Position numbers and translations under genes: made by a program. Source: Paraburkholderia silviterrae (lineage in GTDB: Bacteria; Pseudomonadota; Gammaproteobacteria; Burkholderiales; Burkholderiaceae). Taken from it: DNA of 64,000 nt. Shown here one piece after another: positions 54,735-63,131 of this stretch. The first letter of the stretch is position 1; each line of letters begins with the position of its first letter. Location of the stretch: NCBI RefSeq assembly GCF_004353915.1, contig NZ_SMRP01000002.1, positions 556,795 through 620,794 of the forward strand, in the 5' to 3' direction. The notes under the pieces are model-generated. The model did not search any database. It had not been told where the DNA came from and was given only the letters and a program-made list of their open reading frames with translations.

Positions 54735-55070
54735 CGACGCTTTTGCCGGACACTGTTCGGCAACACTGCGCCTGCCACCGTCAACGTTGGCCCCATCTGG
54801 ACTATCGCGCAGTTGAGCGATGCCACTGCCGTACTCGATCTGCGGCCGGATTTCGCCAGCCTGGCGCAATTCGAGCGCCGCCTCGGCGTCACGGGCCAGA
54901 CCGTGTTTGGCGTTCACGAGCGTGGAGACGCGGCAATAGAAGTGCGTAGCTTCGCGCCGTCCTGCGGGGGGGAGGAAGGTCCGGTCTGCGGCAGCGGCAA
55001 TGGCAATGGCAGCGTGGCGGTCCTCCAGTGGGAGCGAGGCTTGTTGCCGGTGCGTTACCCGTTGTGCCTG
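54735..55070 (+). pseudogene. PhzF-family gene remnant
   Basis: The frame encodes VNVGPIWTIAQLSDATAVL, FERRLGVTGQTVFGVHE and EVRSFAPSCGGEEGPVCG, the C-terminal half of PhzF-like isomerases. The normal EDPVCGSGNG has become EGPVCGSGNGNG (two extra residues), and the match ends at about ERGLLPVRYP. The N-terminal half, with its catalytic Glu, is missing. It follows the maleate isomerase gene by 21 bases. It is a relic at the edge of the accessory region. Confidence 0.75.
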
Positions 55071-55410
55071 GCTTCCAGCGCCCGTGAATCCCATCGACTT
55101 GGCGCCACGGCATCGACAAGCATCCCGACCGTAAGAGGAACGCGGTTGAGCGCTTCGCGTCTTTTCCTGGACAGAAGGGTGATGAGCGACAGAACGATGC
55201 CGGACCCTTCGTTCACGAAGTAGCGATCAAAGCTGAAGTCGCCAATATCGAGCTCGAATGCGTCGAAGAACTTCTCCATGAACGCTTCGGCCTCGATACC
55301 GCTCACACCCAGGTCGTCCTCAAGCTTTGTGTTGGCGGTGATCTGCTTGCGCTTTGAGGCGCCGGTTGTCGCGCGAACAAAATCCTCTATGACGCTGAAT
55401 CCTTGAGCAC
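55055..55410 (-). pseudogene. DUF1493-like gene, probably frameshifted at its start
   Basis: The frame encodes about 110 aa: VIEDFVRATTGASKRKQI, LEDDLGVSGIEAEAFMEKFF, then FDRYFVNEGSGIVLSLITLL and VGMLVDAVAPSRW, which fits DUF1493 proteins (acyl-carrier-like size, unknown function). The likely start is GTG at 55410 behind AAGGTGTTCTAACGA, but that frame runs into TAG after seven codons. Adding one base near 55400 restores the frame. An internal ATG at 55306 would lose the first third. Either a damaged gene or one with an unusual start. Confidence 0.5.
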
Positions 55411-55413
55411 TCG

Positions 55414-55517
55414 TTAGAACACCTTGTCTTCTGGCTTAACGAGCTGGTTATAGCGAATGACGCTCCTGTAGGTAATGGTCGCCGCATCGTACGCAAGAAG
55501 CGCCTCAACCAGGGCAG
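55414..55517 (-). pseudogene. C-terminal fragment of an unknown gene, cut by an IS end
   Basis: The frame encodes LVEALLAYDAATITYRS, then VIRYNQLVKPEDKVF and a stop, directly ahead of the DUF1493 gene. No start codon remains: the upstream sequence becomes IS-like at 55518. The family is not recognised. It presumably formed an operon with DUF1493 before the insertion. Confidence 0.5.
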
Positions 55518-55570
55518 GAATCGGACATTTCTAATGAGCCAGAATCGGACATTTCTATTTGGGACCTACA
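55518..55570 (-). mobile_element. Remnant end of an IS21-like insertion sequence
   Basis: Read on the minus strand from 55570: TGTAGGTCCCAAATA, then two direct copies of GAAATGTCCGATTC (55542-55555 and 55518-55531), 24 bases apart. IS21-family ends begin with TGT and carry such repeated transposase sites. No transposase gene and no second end are seen within the window, so only a scar remains. Confidence 0.55.
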
Positions 55571-55679
55571 AACAAAAAGTCGATAATTTGTGTTATGTAA
55601 AATCAAAAATTACAGCCCCCTCAGCCACCAGCCCGCGCAATTCCCCAACCACCCAGTTCCAAACCGCCTGCTGCCAGCT
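55571..55679. other. AT-rich leftover between IS scar and Fur-family gene
   Basis: About 110 bases. The first 45 are unusually AT-rich for this window, likely foreign DNA from the insertion. No gene is seen. Confidence 0.5.
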
Positions 55680-56156
55680 TCATTCCGCGCGCCGATCCAC
55701 CCCATGCAACGCCCCCGTACGCCGTACGGCTGAATCCAGCGACGCCTCGCATTGCGCACAGCGCCCGAAGATCACGAGGCTGGCGCTCGCGTAGCGAAAC
55801 TCGCGCGCGGCGGCAATGGCCTCGTGCTGCGATTCGAGTGCGCTGTCGTCGATATCGCGAACCGTGCCGCAATCGCTGCAAACCAGATGCGAATGGCGTG
55901 TGCCGCGATTGAGCTCGTACACAACGCGCTGCTCGCCAATCCACGCGCTCGAGATCAGCCCGGCGTCCAGCAACTGCGCAAGTGCGCGGTAGACGCTCGC
56001 GAGGCTGCATTGCTCAGTCGCGGGCGGGACGCGCCGAAAGACCTGGTCGGCGGTCAAATGCTCGTACGGAAATTCATGAAACAACTGCAGAACGGCGACG
56101 CGACTCGAGGTCGGGCGCATGCGGGCACGTTTCAGATCGGCGTAAATCGCTTTCAT
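55680..56156 (-). CDS. Fur-family transcriptional regulator
   Basis: 158 aa. The winged helix (about 1-85) has RPTSSRVAVLQLFHEFPYEHLTADQVF and SLASVYRALAQLLDAGLI. The dimerisation part has HSHLVCSDCG (C93, C96) and RCAQCE (C133, C136), two structural zinc pairs. Metal specificity (Fe, Zn or peroxide sensing) cannot be read. The start MKAIYADLKRAR at 56156 gives family length. It stands alone. Confidence 0.92.
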   Translation of the reverse strand: MKAIYADLKRARMRPTSSRVAVLQLFHEFPYEHLTADQVFRRVPPATEQCSLASVYRALAQLLDAGLISSAWIGEQRVVYELNRGTRHSHLVCSDCGTVRDIDDSALESQHEAIAAAREFRYASASLVIFGRCAQCEASLDSAVRRTGALHGVDRRAE

Positions 56157-56505
56157 TCCATCGGCACATTCTTTCAGACTTAGCCGACAGTCTCGTCGCC
56201 GGGAGCTTAAGGTTTGCTTAAGTCCCTTCGCCCCCCAAGCGATTAGGCCAATGCCCTGATCCATGCAGCCGCTGCTTGCTACGGTGCATCCGCTTAGACG
56301 CTAATGGCTCGCAAGTGCAAAATCTCGGCGCCCCGCCCCGCGCGCTTTCTCGCGTCGTTGAACATCCGGGCAAAACGACGAATGAGCGCGCCGCCGGGTG
56401 CCGTTCGCGTCGGTCGCGTTCGCAGGAAAATCGACGTCCCGGTCATCGGCAATGACCGGGACATGTGCATTGAAACGCTTTGCCTCTACGCGCCGGCTCG
56501 CATAA
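56157..56505. other. Intergenic stretch with a perfect hairpin
   Basis: 349 bases between two minus-strand genes. It carries the promoter side of the Fur-family gene. A perfect 11-bp stem, GTCCCGGTCAT (56436-56446) and ATGACCGGGAC (56452-56462), lies 44 bases past the next gene's stop and is probably its transcription end, though there is no T tract. No gene is seen. Confidence 0.6.
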
Positions 56506-57060
56506 CTATGGCGCCGGCACGACGACGTATTGAACCTGCGTGCCGATGTACTGGGGTCGATACCACGTCGCGCCGCATTGCTCGTATGTCGTGCCGCCGA
56601 CCACCACGGCGCTGCACGAAGGCGGCAGGGTCGCAACCATCGAGCCGACCACCGCCGCGGTCACGCCAACGGTGACGGCTGCCGCGACCGGATCGACGTA
56701 CCACCCGCCGCCCCAGTATGGCGGAGGCGGACCGGGCGGATGCGGCCCGGGACCAGGCGGCGGCCCGGGTGGCGGCCCCGGCGGATGTGGCCCAGGACCA
56801 GGCGGCGGCCCGGGCGGATGCGGTCCCGGCCCAGGCCCAGGTCCAGGTCCCGGCTGCGGTCCCGGTGGTCCGCCATGAAACTGTTCGCCGCCGCCATTGA
56901 AGCCGGGCCGCGTGAGCTGGCCGCCGCCGAAATTGCCGCCCATTGGATGAATGCTGGTGCGCGCCATACCGCGGAACGCGAGCGCCGCGGGCGAAGCCAG
57001 CACCATCGATGCAACGAGGCTCGCGGCGATCGCTCGCTGTGCGTGATTCGTCTTCATCAT
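56506..57060 (-). CDS. Secreted Gly/Pro-rich repeat protein
   Basis: 184 aa. A signal peptide (about 1-28, ending ALA) is followed by a Gly/Asn-rich stretch, then about 50 residues of PGP and HPPGPPPGP repeats (about 66-115). A C-terminal globular part follows (about 116-184): PPYWGGGWYVDP, a glycine/valine helix AAAVTVGVTAAVVGSMVATL and SCSAVVVGGTTYEQCGATWYRPQY with two Cys. It resembles small periplasmic or outer-membrane-associated Gly-rich proteins. Its ATG overlaps the stop of the DUF2092 gene (ATGA), so both are made together. Confidence 0.85.
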   Translation of the reverse strand: MMKTNHAQRAIAASLVASMVLASPAALAFRGMARTSIHPMGGNFGGGQLTRPGFNGGGEQFHGGPPGPQPGPGPGPGPGPHPPGPPPGPGPHPPGPPPGPPPGPGPHPPGPPPPYWGGGWYVDPVAAAVTVGVTAAVVGSMVATLPPSCSAVVVGGTTYEQCGATWYRPQYIGTQVQYVVVPAP

Positions 57061-57962
57061 TCCGCCTCCTCGTAAGGCGGACGATCGGCAGGCTTGAGCT
57101 CGATTTGCCGCGCGCCGGGCCGCGGATGAAACACGAATGTCGATGCCGCGAAGGCCGCATTGAGCCTCCAGTGATACGTCACTTCATGGCGCGGACGCGT
57201 CGGCTGGGTCGTATCGGTGATGATCATCTTGCACGGCAGCGCTCGGCGCCCTGTCTCGATCCACAGTTCCCAGTCCGCGCCCGCCTGCCGGTAGGCGTAG
57301 TGTGTGCAGCTGCGCGTGTCGACCTTCTCCACGCCGAGCGTCTGAGCCGAGCTGATTGCGGCGTCGTCCGACTTGCCGTTGCCCCAATAGAACAGGTCGG
57401 CGAGCGGCGTCTCGATGTGCCAGTTGGCGGCCAGATCGCGCACGAGCCCGTCGAGCGTGGGTGGCGCGTCGTGCCGCGCATAATAGCCCTTCTTTTCGTT
57501 GAAGATCGTGAAGCGATGGCCGTCGTAGACAAGGCCGCGCACATTGCCATTGCCGGTGATGTCGGCACGCATGCGATCGGGCCGCTTCACTTTGAGCACT
57601 GCGTGACGCAGGAGCGCGGCGTTCTGGTCGTTGTCGAGCACGACGTCGGTGGAAGTGTCGGCGTCCACCTCGAAGCTACGCAGCGAGCGCAGATACTCGC
57701 CCATGGCGTCGAGCGCATCCGTTGCGCGCGCATCGACCGCGCTCGTGCCACCCTCGCCGCCTTGCCCGCCCTCGCCCGGTCCGACGCCGAGGTCGTTGAG
57801 CGGCGACGGCACGTTCGACTGCGCTGGCACGGGCTCGCCTGGCGTTTGCTGATGAGCGCAGCCTCCGAGCACGACAGCGCCGATGAGCGCCACGCAAGCC
57901 GAAGTGGCGAGCGTTGCCGGCAACGCTCGCGCAATGACTCCAGGGAAGACTTTTTTGTTCAC
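57057..57962 (-). CDS. DUF2092-domain periplasmic lipoprotein
   Basis: 301 aa from GTG at 57962, preceded by TCAGGAGACGAT. The signal peptide ends in a lipobox (VLGGC, Cys near 34). A low-complexity linker (about 60-75, GEGGQGGEGG) precedes the DUF2092 domain (about 80-285): DALDAMGEYLRSLRSFEVDADTS, VKRPDRMRADI, FTIFNEKKGYYAR and DLFYWG. The fold is related to LolA/LppX-type lipid or lipoprotein carriers. It is co-transcribed with the Gly/Pro-rich protein. Confidence 0.88.
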   Translation of the reverse strand: MNKKVFPGVIARALPATLATSACVALIGAVVLGGCAHQQTPGEPVPAQSNVPSPLNDLGVGPGEGGQGGEGGTSAVDARATDALDAMGEYLRSLRSFEVDADTSTDVVLDNDQNAALLRHAVLKVKRPDRMRADITGNGNVRGLVYDGHRFTIFNEKKGYYARHDAPPTLDGLVRDLAANWHIETPLADLFYWGNGKSDDAAISSAQTLGVEKVDTRSCTHYAYRQAGADWELWIETGRRALPCKMIITDTTQPTRPRHEVTYHWRLNAAFAASTFVFHPRPGARQIELKPADRPPYEEAE

Positions 57963-58336
57963 ATCGTCTCCTGACTGAAAGGTCGTCTGTTCCGACCGCC
58001 GATTCGCGGTCTGCGGCATCGCCCTGTGCCATCCATGCGCAAGCTGGCAATGGTCAGCGAAGCATATGGATGATGTTGCACATGCTTCGGACGATTGAGC
58101 TTACCAGTGGCTGGCTGGTCGTGACACGAATGCGCCGCCCTGCACCAGGCCCCGCCCGTGCTTTCGTACGCAGCGTGGTCGCACAGACGATGCAGGCGCA
58201 TTGCGCTCCGTAAAATCCCTGGGCCGAAGCGCCAGATGGCCCGCGCTATCATCCGCTCACCTTTCATAGAACATCGTTCTGGCAGGCAGAACGATACGGC
58301 TGCGATGCCCTTTTTCCTTGCTCAGGAGACGCCACA
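57963..58336. promoter_or_regulatory. Divergent control region, DUF2092 gene / CoA-transferase gene
   Basis: 374 bases without a gene. The right part contains the palindrome at 58273-58295 and the ribosome site CAGGAGACGCCACA of the CoA-transferase. The left part should hold the promoter of the DUF2092 gene. Nothing else is supported. Confidence 0.6.
58273..58295 (+). promoter_or_regulatory. Palindromic operator upstream of the CoA-transferase gene
   Basis: Perfect 9-bp arms ATCGTTCTG (58273-58281) and CAGAACGAT (58287-58295) with a 5-base centre. An extra AGAAC at 58268-58272 forms a second overlapping palindrome with GTTCT (58276-58280). It lies 42 bases before the GTG start, where a repressor or IclR/GntR regulator would sit. 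Confidence 0.65.
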
Positions 58337-59539
58337 GTGACTCCGTTGCCTTTGGCCGACGTGCGCGTTCTCGACTTGTCGAACGTGCTCGCTGGGCCAT
58401 TCTGTGCGTATCAACTGGCCCTTCTCGGCGCCGACGTCACCAAGATCGAGCACCCGGAGGGCGGCGATCTCGCGCGCCGCCTCGGCGCCGACAAGGAGGC
58501 CGCCGCGCGCAATATGGGCGCTTCGTTCGTGGCGGTGAACGCGGGCAAGCGCTCGATCACGCTGAACCTGAAGGACGCGCGCGGCAAGGCGATCTTCTTC
58601 GAGCTCGTGAAAGACGCCGACGTGCTGGTCGAGAACTTCCGCCCCGGCGTGATGGATCGCCTGGGCCTTGGATACGATCAGTTATCCGCAATGAATCCGC
58701 GCCTCGTCTATTGCGCGATTTCCGGCTTCGGCGATTCCGGCGAGCTCTCGCCCCGCCCCGCCTACGATCAGATCATCCAGGGCATGGCGGGCGTGATGAG
58801 CGTGACCGGCGACGCCGGGAGCGCGCCGCTGCGCGTGGGCTATCCGGTCTCGGACACGGTGGGCGGGCTCACGGCGGCGTTCGGCATTTGCGCGGCGCTC
58901 GTCGATGCGCGCACGACGGGGCGCGGCCGGCGTCTGGACGTCTCGATGCTCGAAGCCACGCTCGCGACGATGGGCTGGGTCGTGTCGAACTATTTGAACG
59001 CGGGCGTGGAGCCCACGCCCATGGGCAACGAGAATTTCACCGCTGCGCCCTCGGGCACGTTCAGGACCGGCGACGGCCTGCTGAACATCGCTGCAAACGA
59101 GACGCGCCAGTTCGAGAGCTTGTGCGAGGTGATCGGCCGCGCCGACTTGCCGCGCGACGCACGCTTCGCCGCGCGCGATCTGCGCAAGCAACATCGCGCC
59201 GAACTCAAGGCCGAGATCGAGGCCGCGCTCGCGGGCGACAGCGCCGCGAACTGGGAGACGCGCCTGCTTGCGCGCGGCGTACCGGTGGGCCGCGTGCTCT
59301 CGGTGCCGCAGATTCTCGCGCATCCTCATCTGGCCGAGCGGCGCTTCGTGCGCGAGTTCGCTGCGGCGCAGGGCGAGGCCGCGCAGCGCGTGACGCGCGC
59401 GGGCCTGCGCCTCTCGGACGGCGACGCCGCGCCCGCCACGCCCGCACCCACGCTCGGCGCGCACACGCGCGAAACGCTCGCGCAACTCGGCTATGACGCC
59501 GCGCAGATCGACGCGCTGCATGCGCAAGGAGTCATCTGA
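58337..59539 (+). CDS. Class III (CaiB/BaiF) CoA-transferase
   Basis: 400 aa, GTG start with AGGAGACGCCACA upstream. VRVLDLSNVLAGPFCAYQLALLGADVTKIEHPEGGD is the family opening. The catalytic Asp is D173 in the YPVSDTVGGL position. RPAYDQIIQGMAGVMSVTG and LDVSMLEATLA are conserved. It moves CoA from a donor such as succinyl-CoA to an organic acid. The stop is followed after two bases by the ATG of the citryl-CoA-lyase-like gene, so the two probably act in sequence: activate, then cleave. Confidence 0.93.
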   Translation: MTPLPLADVRVLDLSNVLAGPFCAYQLALLGADVTKIEHPEGGDLARRLGADKEAAARNMGASFVAVNAGKRSITLNLKDARGKAIFFELVKDADVLVENFRPGVMDRLGLGYDQLSAMNPRLVYCAISGFGDSGELSPRPAYDQIIQGMAGVMSVTGDAGSAPLRVGYPVSDTVGGLTAAFGICAALVDARTTGRGRRLDVSMLEATLATMGWVVSNYLNAGVEPTPMGNENFTAAPSGTFRTGDGLLNIAANETRQFESLCEVIGRADLPRDARFAARDLRKQHRAELKAEIEAALAGDSAANWETRLLARGVPVGRVLSVPQILAHPHLAERRFVREFAAAQGEAAQRVTRAGLRLSDGDAAPATPAPTLGAHTRETLAQLGYDAAQIDALHAQGVI

Positions 59540-59541
59540 TC

Positions 59542-60438
59542 ATGTCCACGACGAACGACGCATCGGGCAAGCCCCCTTCGCCCTCCTCGCCCTCAACACC
59601 CGCCGCGCACAACGCCGATCTCGCCGCGCTGTGCGCCGACTACTGGCGCACGTCGATCATCGACATTCATCCGGGGTCGATTGCCGTGCGCGGCTACCCG
59701 ATCCAGGAGCTCATCGGCCGCGTGAGCTTCGCGCAGATGATCTGGCTGATGCTGCGCGGCGAACTGCCCGGTGAAGGCGAAGCGTCGCTGCTCGAAGCGG
59801 CGCTCGTCGCTTCGGTCGACCATGGGCCGCAGGCGCCGTCGATTGCGATCTCGCGCATGGCGACGAGTTGCGGGCTGCCGCTGAACGGCGCGATGGCGTC
59901 GGCGCTCAACGCGCTCGACGACGTGCACGGCGGCGCGGGCCAGCAGGCGGTCGAGCTCTACGAGGCGATTGCCGGTCGCATCGACGCGGGCAGCGCGCTC
60001 GAGGAGGCGGTCGAAGCGGGCGTGGATGCGTTCATCGCGACGCGGGGAAAATATCTGCCGGGCTTCGGGCATCGCTTCCACCCCGTGGATCCGCGTGCCG
60101 GACGGCTGCTCGAGCTCGTGGATGCGCGCGTCGCAGCGGGCATCATCGGCGGACGCTATGCACAGATCGCGCGCGCAATTGGAGCACTTCTGAAAAAGCG
60201 CAAGGACAAGCCGGTGCCGATGAACATCGATGGCGTGACCGCGGTGATCTACGCGGAACTGGGCTTCGCGCCCGAACTCGCACGCGGCGTGTTCTGCCTG
60301 TCACGCGCGGTGGGCATTCTCGCGCATGCCTGGGAGCAAAGCGGGCGCGGCGAGCGCAACAAAGGGCCGATGCCGCGGCAGATACCTTACGCGTACACGG
60401 GGCCTGGCGAGCGCCACCTCGAACCCGGCGGCACCTGA
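59542..60438 (+). CDS. Citryl-CoA lyase-like protein (citrate synthase superfamily)
   Basis: 298 aa, shorter than citrate synthase (about 430) and matching the C-terminal synthase/lyase module. The catalytic triad is intact: H129 (DVHGGAGQ), H177 (GFGHRFHPVDP) and D230 (NIDGVTAVIY). RGYPIQELIGRVSFAQMIWLMLRGELP is the usual opening. Such proteins cleave citryl-CoA or related 3-hydroxyacyl-CoA to acetyl-CoA and an oxoacid. The likely partner is the CoA-transferase directly upstream. The acid used is unknown. Confidence 0.88.
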   Translation: MSTTNDASGKPPSPSSPSTPAAHNADLAALCADYWRTSIIDIHPGSIAVRGYPIQELIGRVSFAQMIWLMLRGELPGEGEASLLEAALVASVDHGPQAPSIAISRMATSCGLPLNGAMASALNALDDVHGGAGQQAVELYEAIAGRIDAGSALEEAVEAGVDAFIATRGKYLPGFGHRFHPVDPRAGRLLELVDARVAAGIIGGRYAQIARAIGALLKKRKDKPVPMNIDGVTAVIYAELGFAPELARGVFCLSRAVGILAHAWEQSGRGERNKGPMPRQIPYAYTGPGERHLEPGGT

Positions 60439-60580
60439 AAACAGCCGCGCAAACGCACGAGCGGCCCGCGCGCGAAGGTGGCGGGCCCGAGCGGATAGCG
60501 GCCGTCGTCGAGACGCAATAGCAGCCGATGCTGGATCAGCGAGAGCGCGAGCCGTAGCCGCCGGCGGAAAACACCGTGAC

Positions 60581-60613
60581 AGTGCCGCTCCCCGGCGCGG
60601 GGAGAACGGCACT
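60581..60613. terminator. Long hairpin between convergent genes
   Basis: AGTGCCG-CTCCCCG (60581-60594) pairs with CGGGGAG (60598-60604) and CGGCACT (60607-60613), with AA bulged. It lies seven bases past the decarboxylase stop and serves both converging transcripts. There is no T tract. Confidence 0.6.
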
Positions 60614-60619
60614 TCGTGC

Positions 60620-62965
60620 TCAGGCACTCGCCTTGATGCAGGCAATGCGATAGGCGTGATCCACCACCTCGACGCCATGCGTATCGTGCGCGAAACCCGG
60701 GAAGCGACGATCGAAGCGCTCAAGCGCCCGCAGATAGCCAAGGAACGGACCGTCGGCATCGCCCGCATTCTCGCCTGGCATCAGGAGCGGAATGCCCGGC
60801 GGATACGGCACCACCCCCGTCGCCACCGTGCGCCCTGCCATCTGCTCCAGCCCCACCCATTCGATTTCGTTCTTGACGAGCTTCTCGTAGGCTTCGGTCG
60901 GGCTGTAGTCGGCATGGGGCAGCGTCGAGAACGCACTCGCCATCAGTGTGGTGGTCTTCAGCTCCTTCATGGCGTCGAACATCAGGTTGCACAAATCGCG
61001 CAAACCCAGCTTGCTGTAGTGCTTCGGATGGGCTGCCACGAGCGCTGGCAGCACGCGGGCGAGCGGCACATTGGCATCGTAATCGCGCTTGAAATCCAGC
61101 AACGTATTGACGAGGGTTCCCCACTTGCCTTTGGTAATGCCGATGGAGAAGAGAAAGAGGATCGTGAAGTCGGTAGTCTTCTCGACCACGATGCCCTGGC
61201 GGTCCAGATACGCGGTCACGATGCACGCAGGAATGCCGGCAGGAAGCAGCCCGCCCTGCGGCGCGACACCCGGGGTCACGATCGACACCTTGATCGGATC
61301 GAGCATGCAGTAGTCGTCTTCGATATTGCCGAAGCCGTGCCAGCTTTCGTCTGGATGCAGGACCCAGCACGCGGGCTCGCAAACGAGCAGGTCTTCGCTC
61401 GCCTCATGGAAGGCGAAACGGCGGCCGGTCTGCGGATCGACTACCGATTCGGGCTGCCAGGCATTGAAGAACCAGTCGTCCTCGTCGCCGGACTGCGCAT
61501 GCAGGCGGCTCAGCATTTGCCGGAACGCCACCGCTTCGCGGATCGCGTCGGTCGTGAGCGCCGCACCGCCCGCGCCGTCCATCATGGCGGCGCTCACGTC
61601 GTTCGAGGCGATGATGGCGTATTGCGGCGACGTGGACGCATGCATCATGAACGCTTCATTGAAGCGCGCATGTTCGATGGGGTTGCGCCCGTCACGCACA
61701 TGAATATATGAGGCCTGCGAGAGCGCGGCGAGCAGCTTGTGCGTCGACTGGGTCGCAAAGACCGTGGGCCTGCTCGCGTCATGTTCGGCGGGGTCTCCGT
61801 GCATCGCATGGCGGTCGCGGTAGAGCGGATTGAAGCGCGCGTAGCCGTACCATGCCTCGTCGAAATGCAGCCGGTCCACGCTCTCGCCGAGCAGCGCCTC
61901 GACGCGCTTGACGTTGTAGCACAGGCCATCGTAGGTCGAGTTCGTCACCATGGCGTGAACCGGCGTGCGACGCACTCCCTCGCGCCCCTGGACCAGCGGG
62001 TTCTGCCCGATCGCGAGCCGCACCGCTTCGGCCGTGAGCCGCTCGGGCATGATCGGCCCGATGATGCCGTAATGGTTGCGCGAGGGCACGAGATACGTGG
62101 GAATCGCGCCCGACATCGTCATCGCATGCTCGACCGACTTGTGGCAGTTGCGGTCGCACAGCGCCACTTGATTGCGCGTGACGCTCGCCATCAGAATCAC
62201 ACGGTTCGACGTGGATGAGCCGTTCGTCACATGGTAGCTGCGGTGTGCACCGAACACGTGCGCTGCGTATCGCTCGCTCTCGCCGATCGGGCCGCTGTGA
62301 TCGAGCAGCGAACCCAACTCGCCCACCGAAATCGAGAGGTCCGAGCGGAACAGCGGTTCGCCGAAGAACTCGAAGAACGCCCGTCCTGCGGGCGACTTCA
62401 GGAAGGCCGTTCCGCCCGTATGCCCCGGCGTGTGCCACGAATATTCGTGGACGCGCGCAAAGCGCACGAGTTCGCGGAACATCGGCGGCAAGACCGTCTC
62501 GCGATAGCGCTCGATGGCCGCAACGATACGGCCGCCGATGAACGCCGTCGTGTCTTCGAGCAGCCAGATGAAGTCGTCGCATTTCCTCATGGCCTCTACG
62601 GGCACGCTCGACGCACTCGAGCGCTCGGCGATCAGGAACACGGGGACGTGCTCGTTGCGCGCGCGCAGCGCATCAAGCACGGCTTGCGCTTCGCGGTGGT
62701 CCGCCTCGACGCGTGTGCCGGCGCCAGAGCCCACGCAGGCAAGGTCCCAGCTCAGCAGCAGGCACTGCACGGATGGGTCGGCGTTGATCACGGCGATGGC
62801 GTCGTCGGCGCTCAAGGCGAGCGTCACATCGACCGCGTAATCACTCAGCCCGGCGACGAGCGCCTGAGCGGCCCGTCCACCCGCGGTATTCGAATCGATT
62901 TGCTCATGCACGAGCAGCGCCTTCATGCCAAGGCGGCGTGCACCGGAATGCATCGTCATAGTCAT
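60620..62965 (-). CDS. Orn/Lys/Arg decarboxylase (fold type I, AdiA-like)
   Basis: 781 aa. A wing/response-regulator-like domain (about 12-160) precedes the PLP core. HTPGHTGG, the PLP-ring Asp D369 (LHFDEAWYGYA) and the PLP Lys K410 (QSTHKLLAALSQAS) are clear. YPPGIPLLMPGE closes the core. The enzyme decarboxylates a basic amino acid, using up a proton. The next gene upstream is an APC antiporter, which makes an acid-resistance role likely. Arginine is the best guess, but lysine or ornithine is not excluded. The ATG at 62965 follows CAGGGATTC; the frame extends a little further. Confidence 0.92.
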   Translation of the reverse strand: MTMTMHSGARRLGMKALLVHEQIDSNTAGGRAAQALVAGLSDYAVDVTLALSADDAIAVINADPSVQCLLLSWDLACVGSGAGTRVEADHREAQAVLDALRARNEHVPVFLIAERSSASSVPVEAMRKCDDFIWLLEDTTAFIGGRIVAAIERYRETVLPPMFRELVRFARVHEYSWHTPGHTGGTAFLKSPAGRAFFEFFGEPLFRSDLSISVGELGSLLDHSGPIGESERYAAHVFGAHRSYHVTNGSSTSNRVILMASVTRNQVALCDRNCHKSVEHAMTMSGAIPTYLVPSRNHYGIIGPIMPERLTAEAVRLAIGQNPLVQGREGVRRTPVHAMVTNSTYDGLCYNVKRVEALLGESVDRLHFDEAWYGYARFNPLYRDRHAMHGDPAEHDASRPTVFATQSTHKLLAALSQASYIHVRDGRNPIEHARFNEAFMMHASTSPQYAIIASNDVSAAMMDGAGGAALTTDAIREAVAFRQMLSRLHAQSGDEDDWFFNAWQPESVVDPQTGRRFAFHEASEDLLVCEPACWVLHPDESWHGFGNIEDDYCMLDPIKVSIVTPGVAPQGGLLPAGIPACIVTAYLDRQGIVVEKTTDFTILFLFSIGITKGKWGTLVNTLLDFKRDYDANVPLARVLPALVAAHPKHYSKLGLRDLCNLMFDAMKELKTTTLMASAFSTLPHADYSPTEAYEKLVKNEIEWVGLEQMAGRTVATGVVPYPPGIPLLMPGENAGDADGPFLGYLRALERFDRRFPGFAHDTHGVEVVDHAYRIACIKASA

Positions 62966-63131
62966 GGTGGGTGAATCCCTGAATGAGCCGCGCGCCGCAG
63001 CAACGAATGCGGGCTGCCGCGCGCGGCGGGTGCGGAAATAACGCGGCAATACAGCGTGGTAAAAGCAGGTCACGCCCTGTTGGCACGCGTCGGCAGACGC
63101 GCCTCATATATCGCGCGCGCCTGCCGTAACT

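Noticed and set aside
56740..56880. GGCGGCCCGG-type repeats considered as a non-coding repeat array
   Set aside because: They encode the PGP/HPPGPPPGP repeats of the secreted protein in frame.
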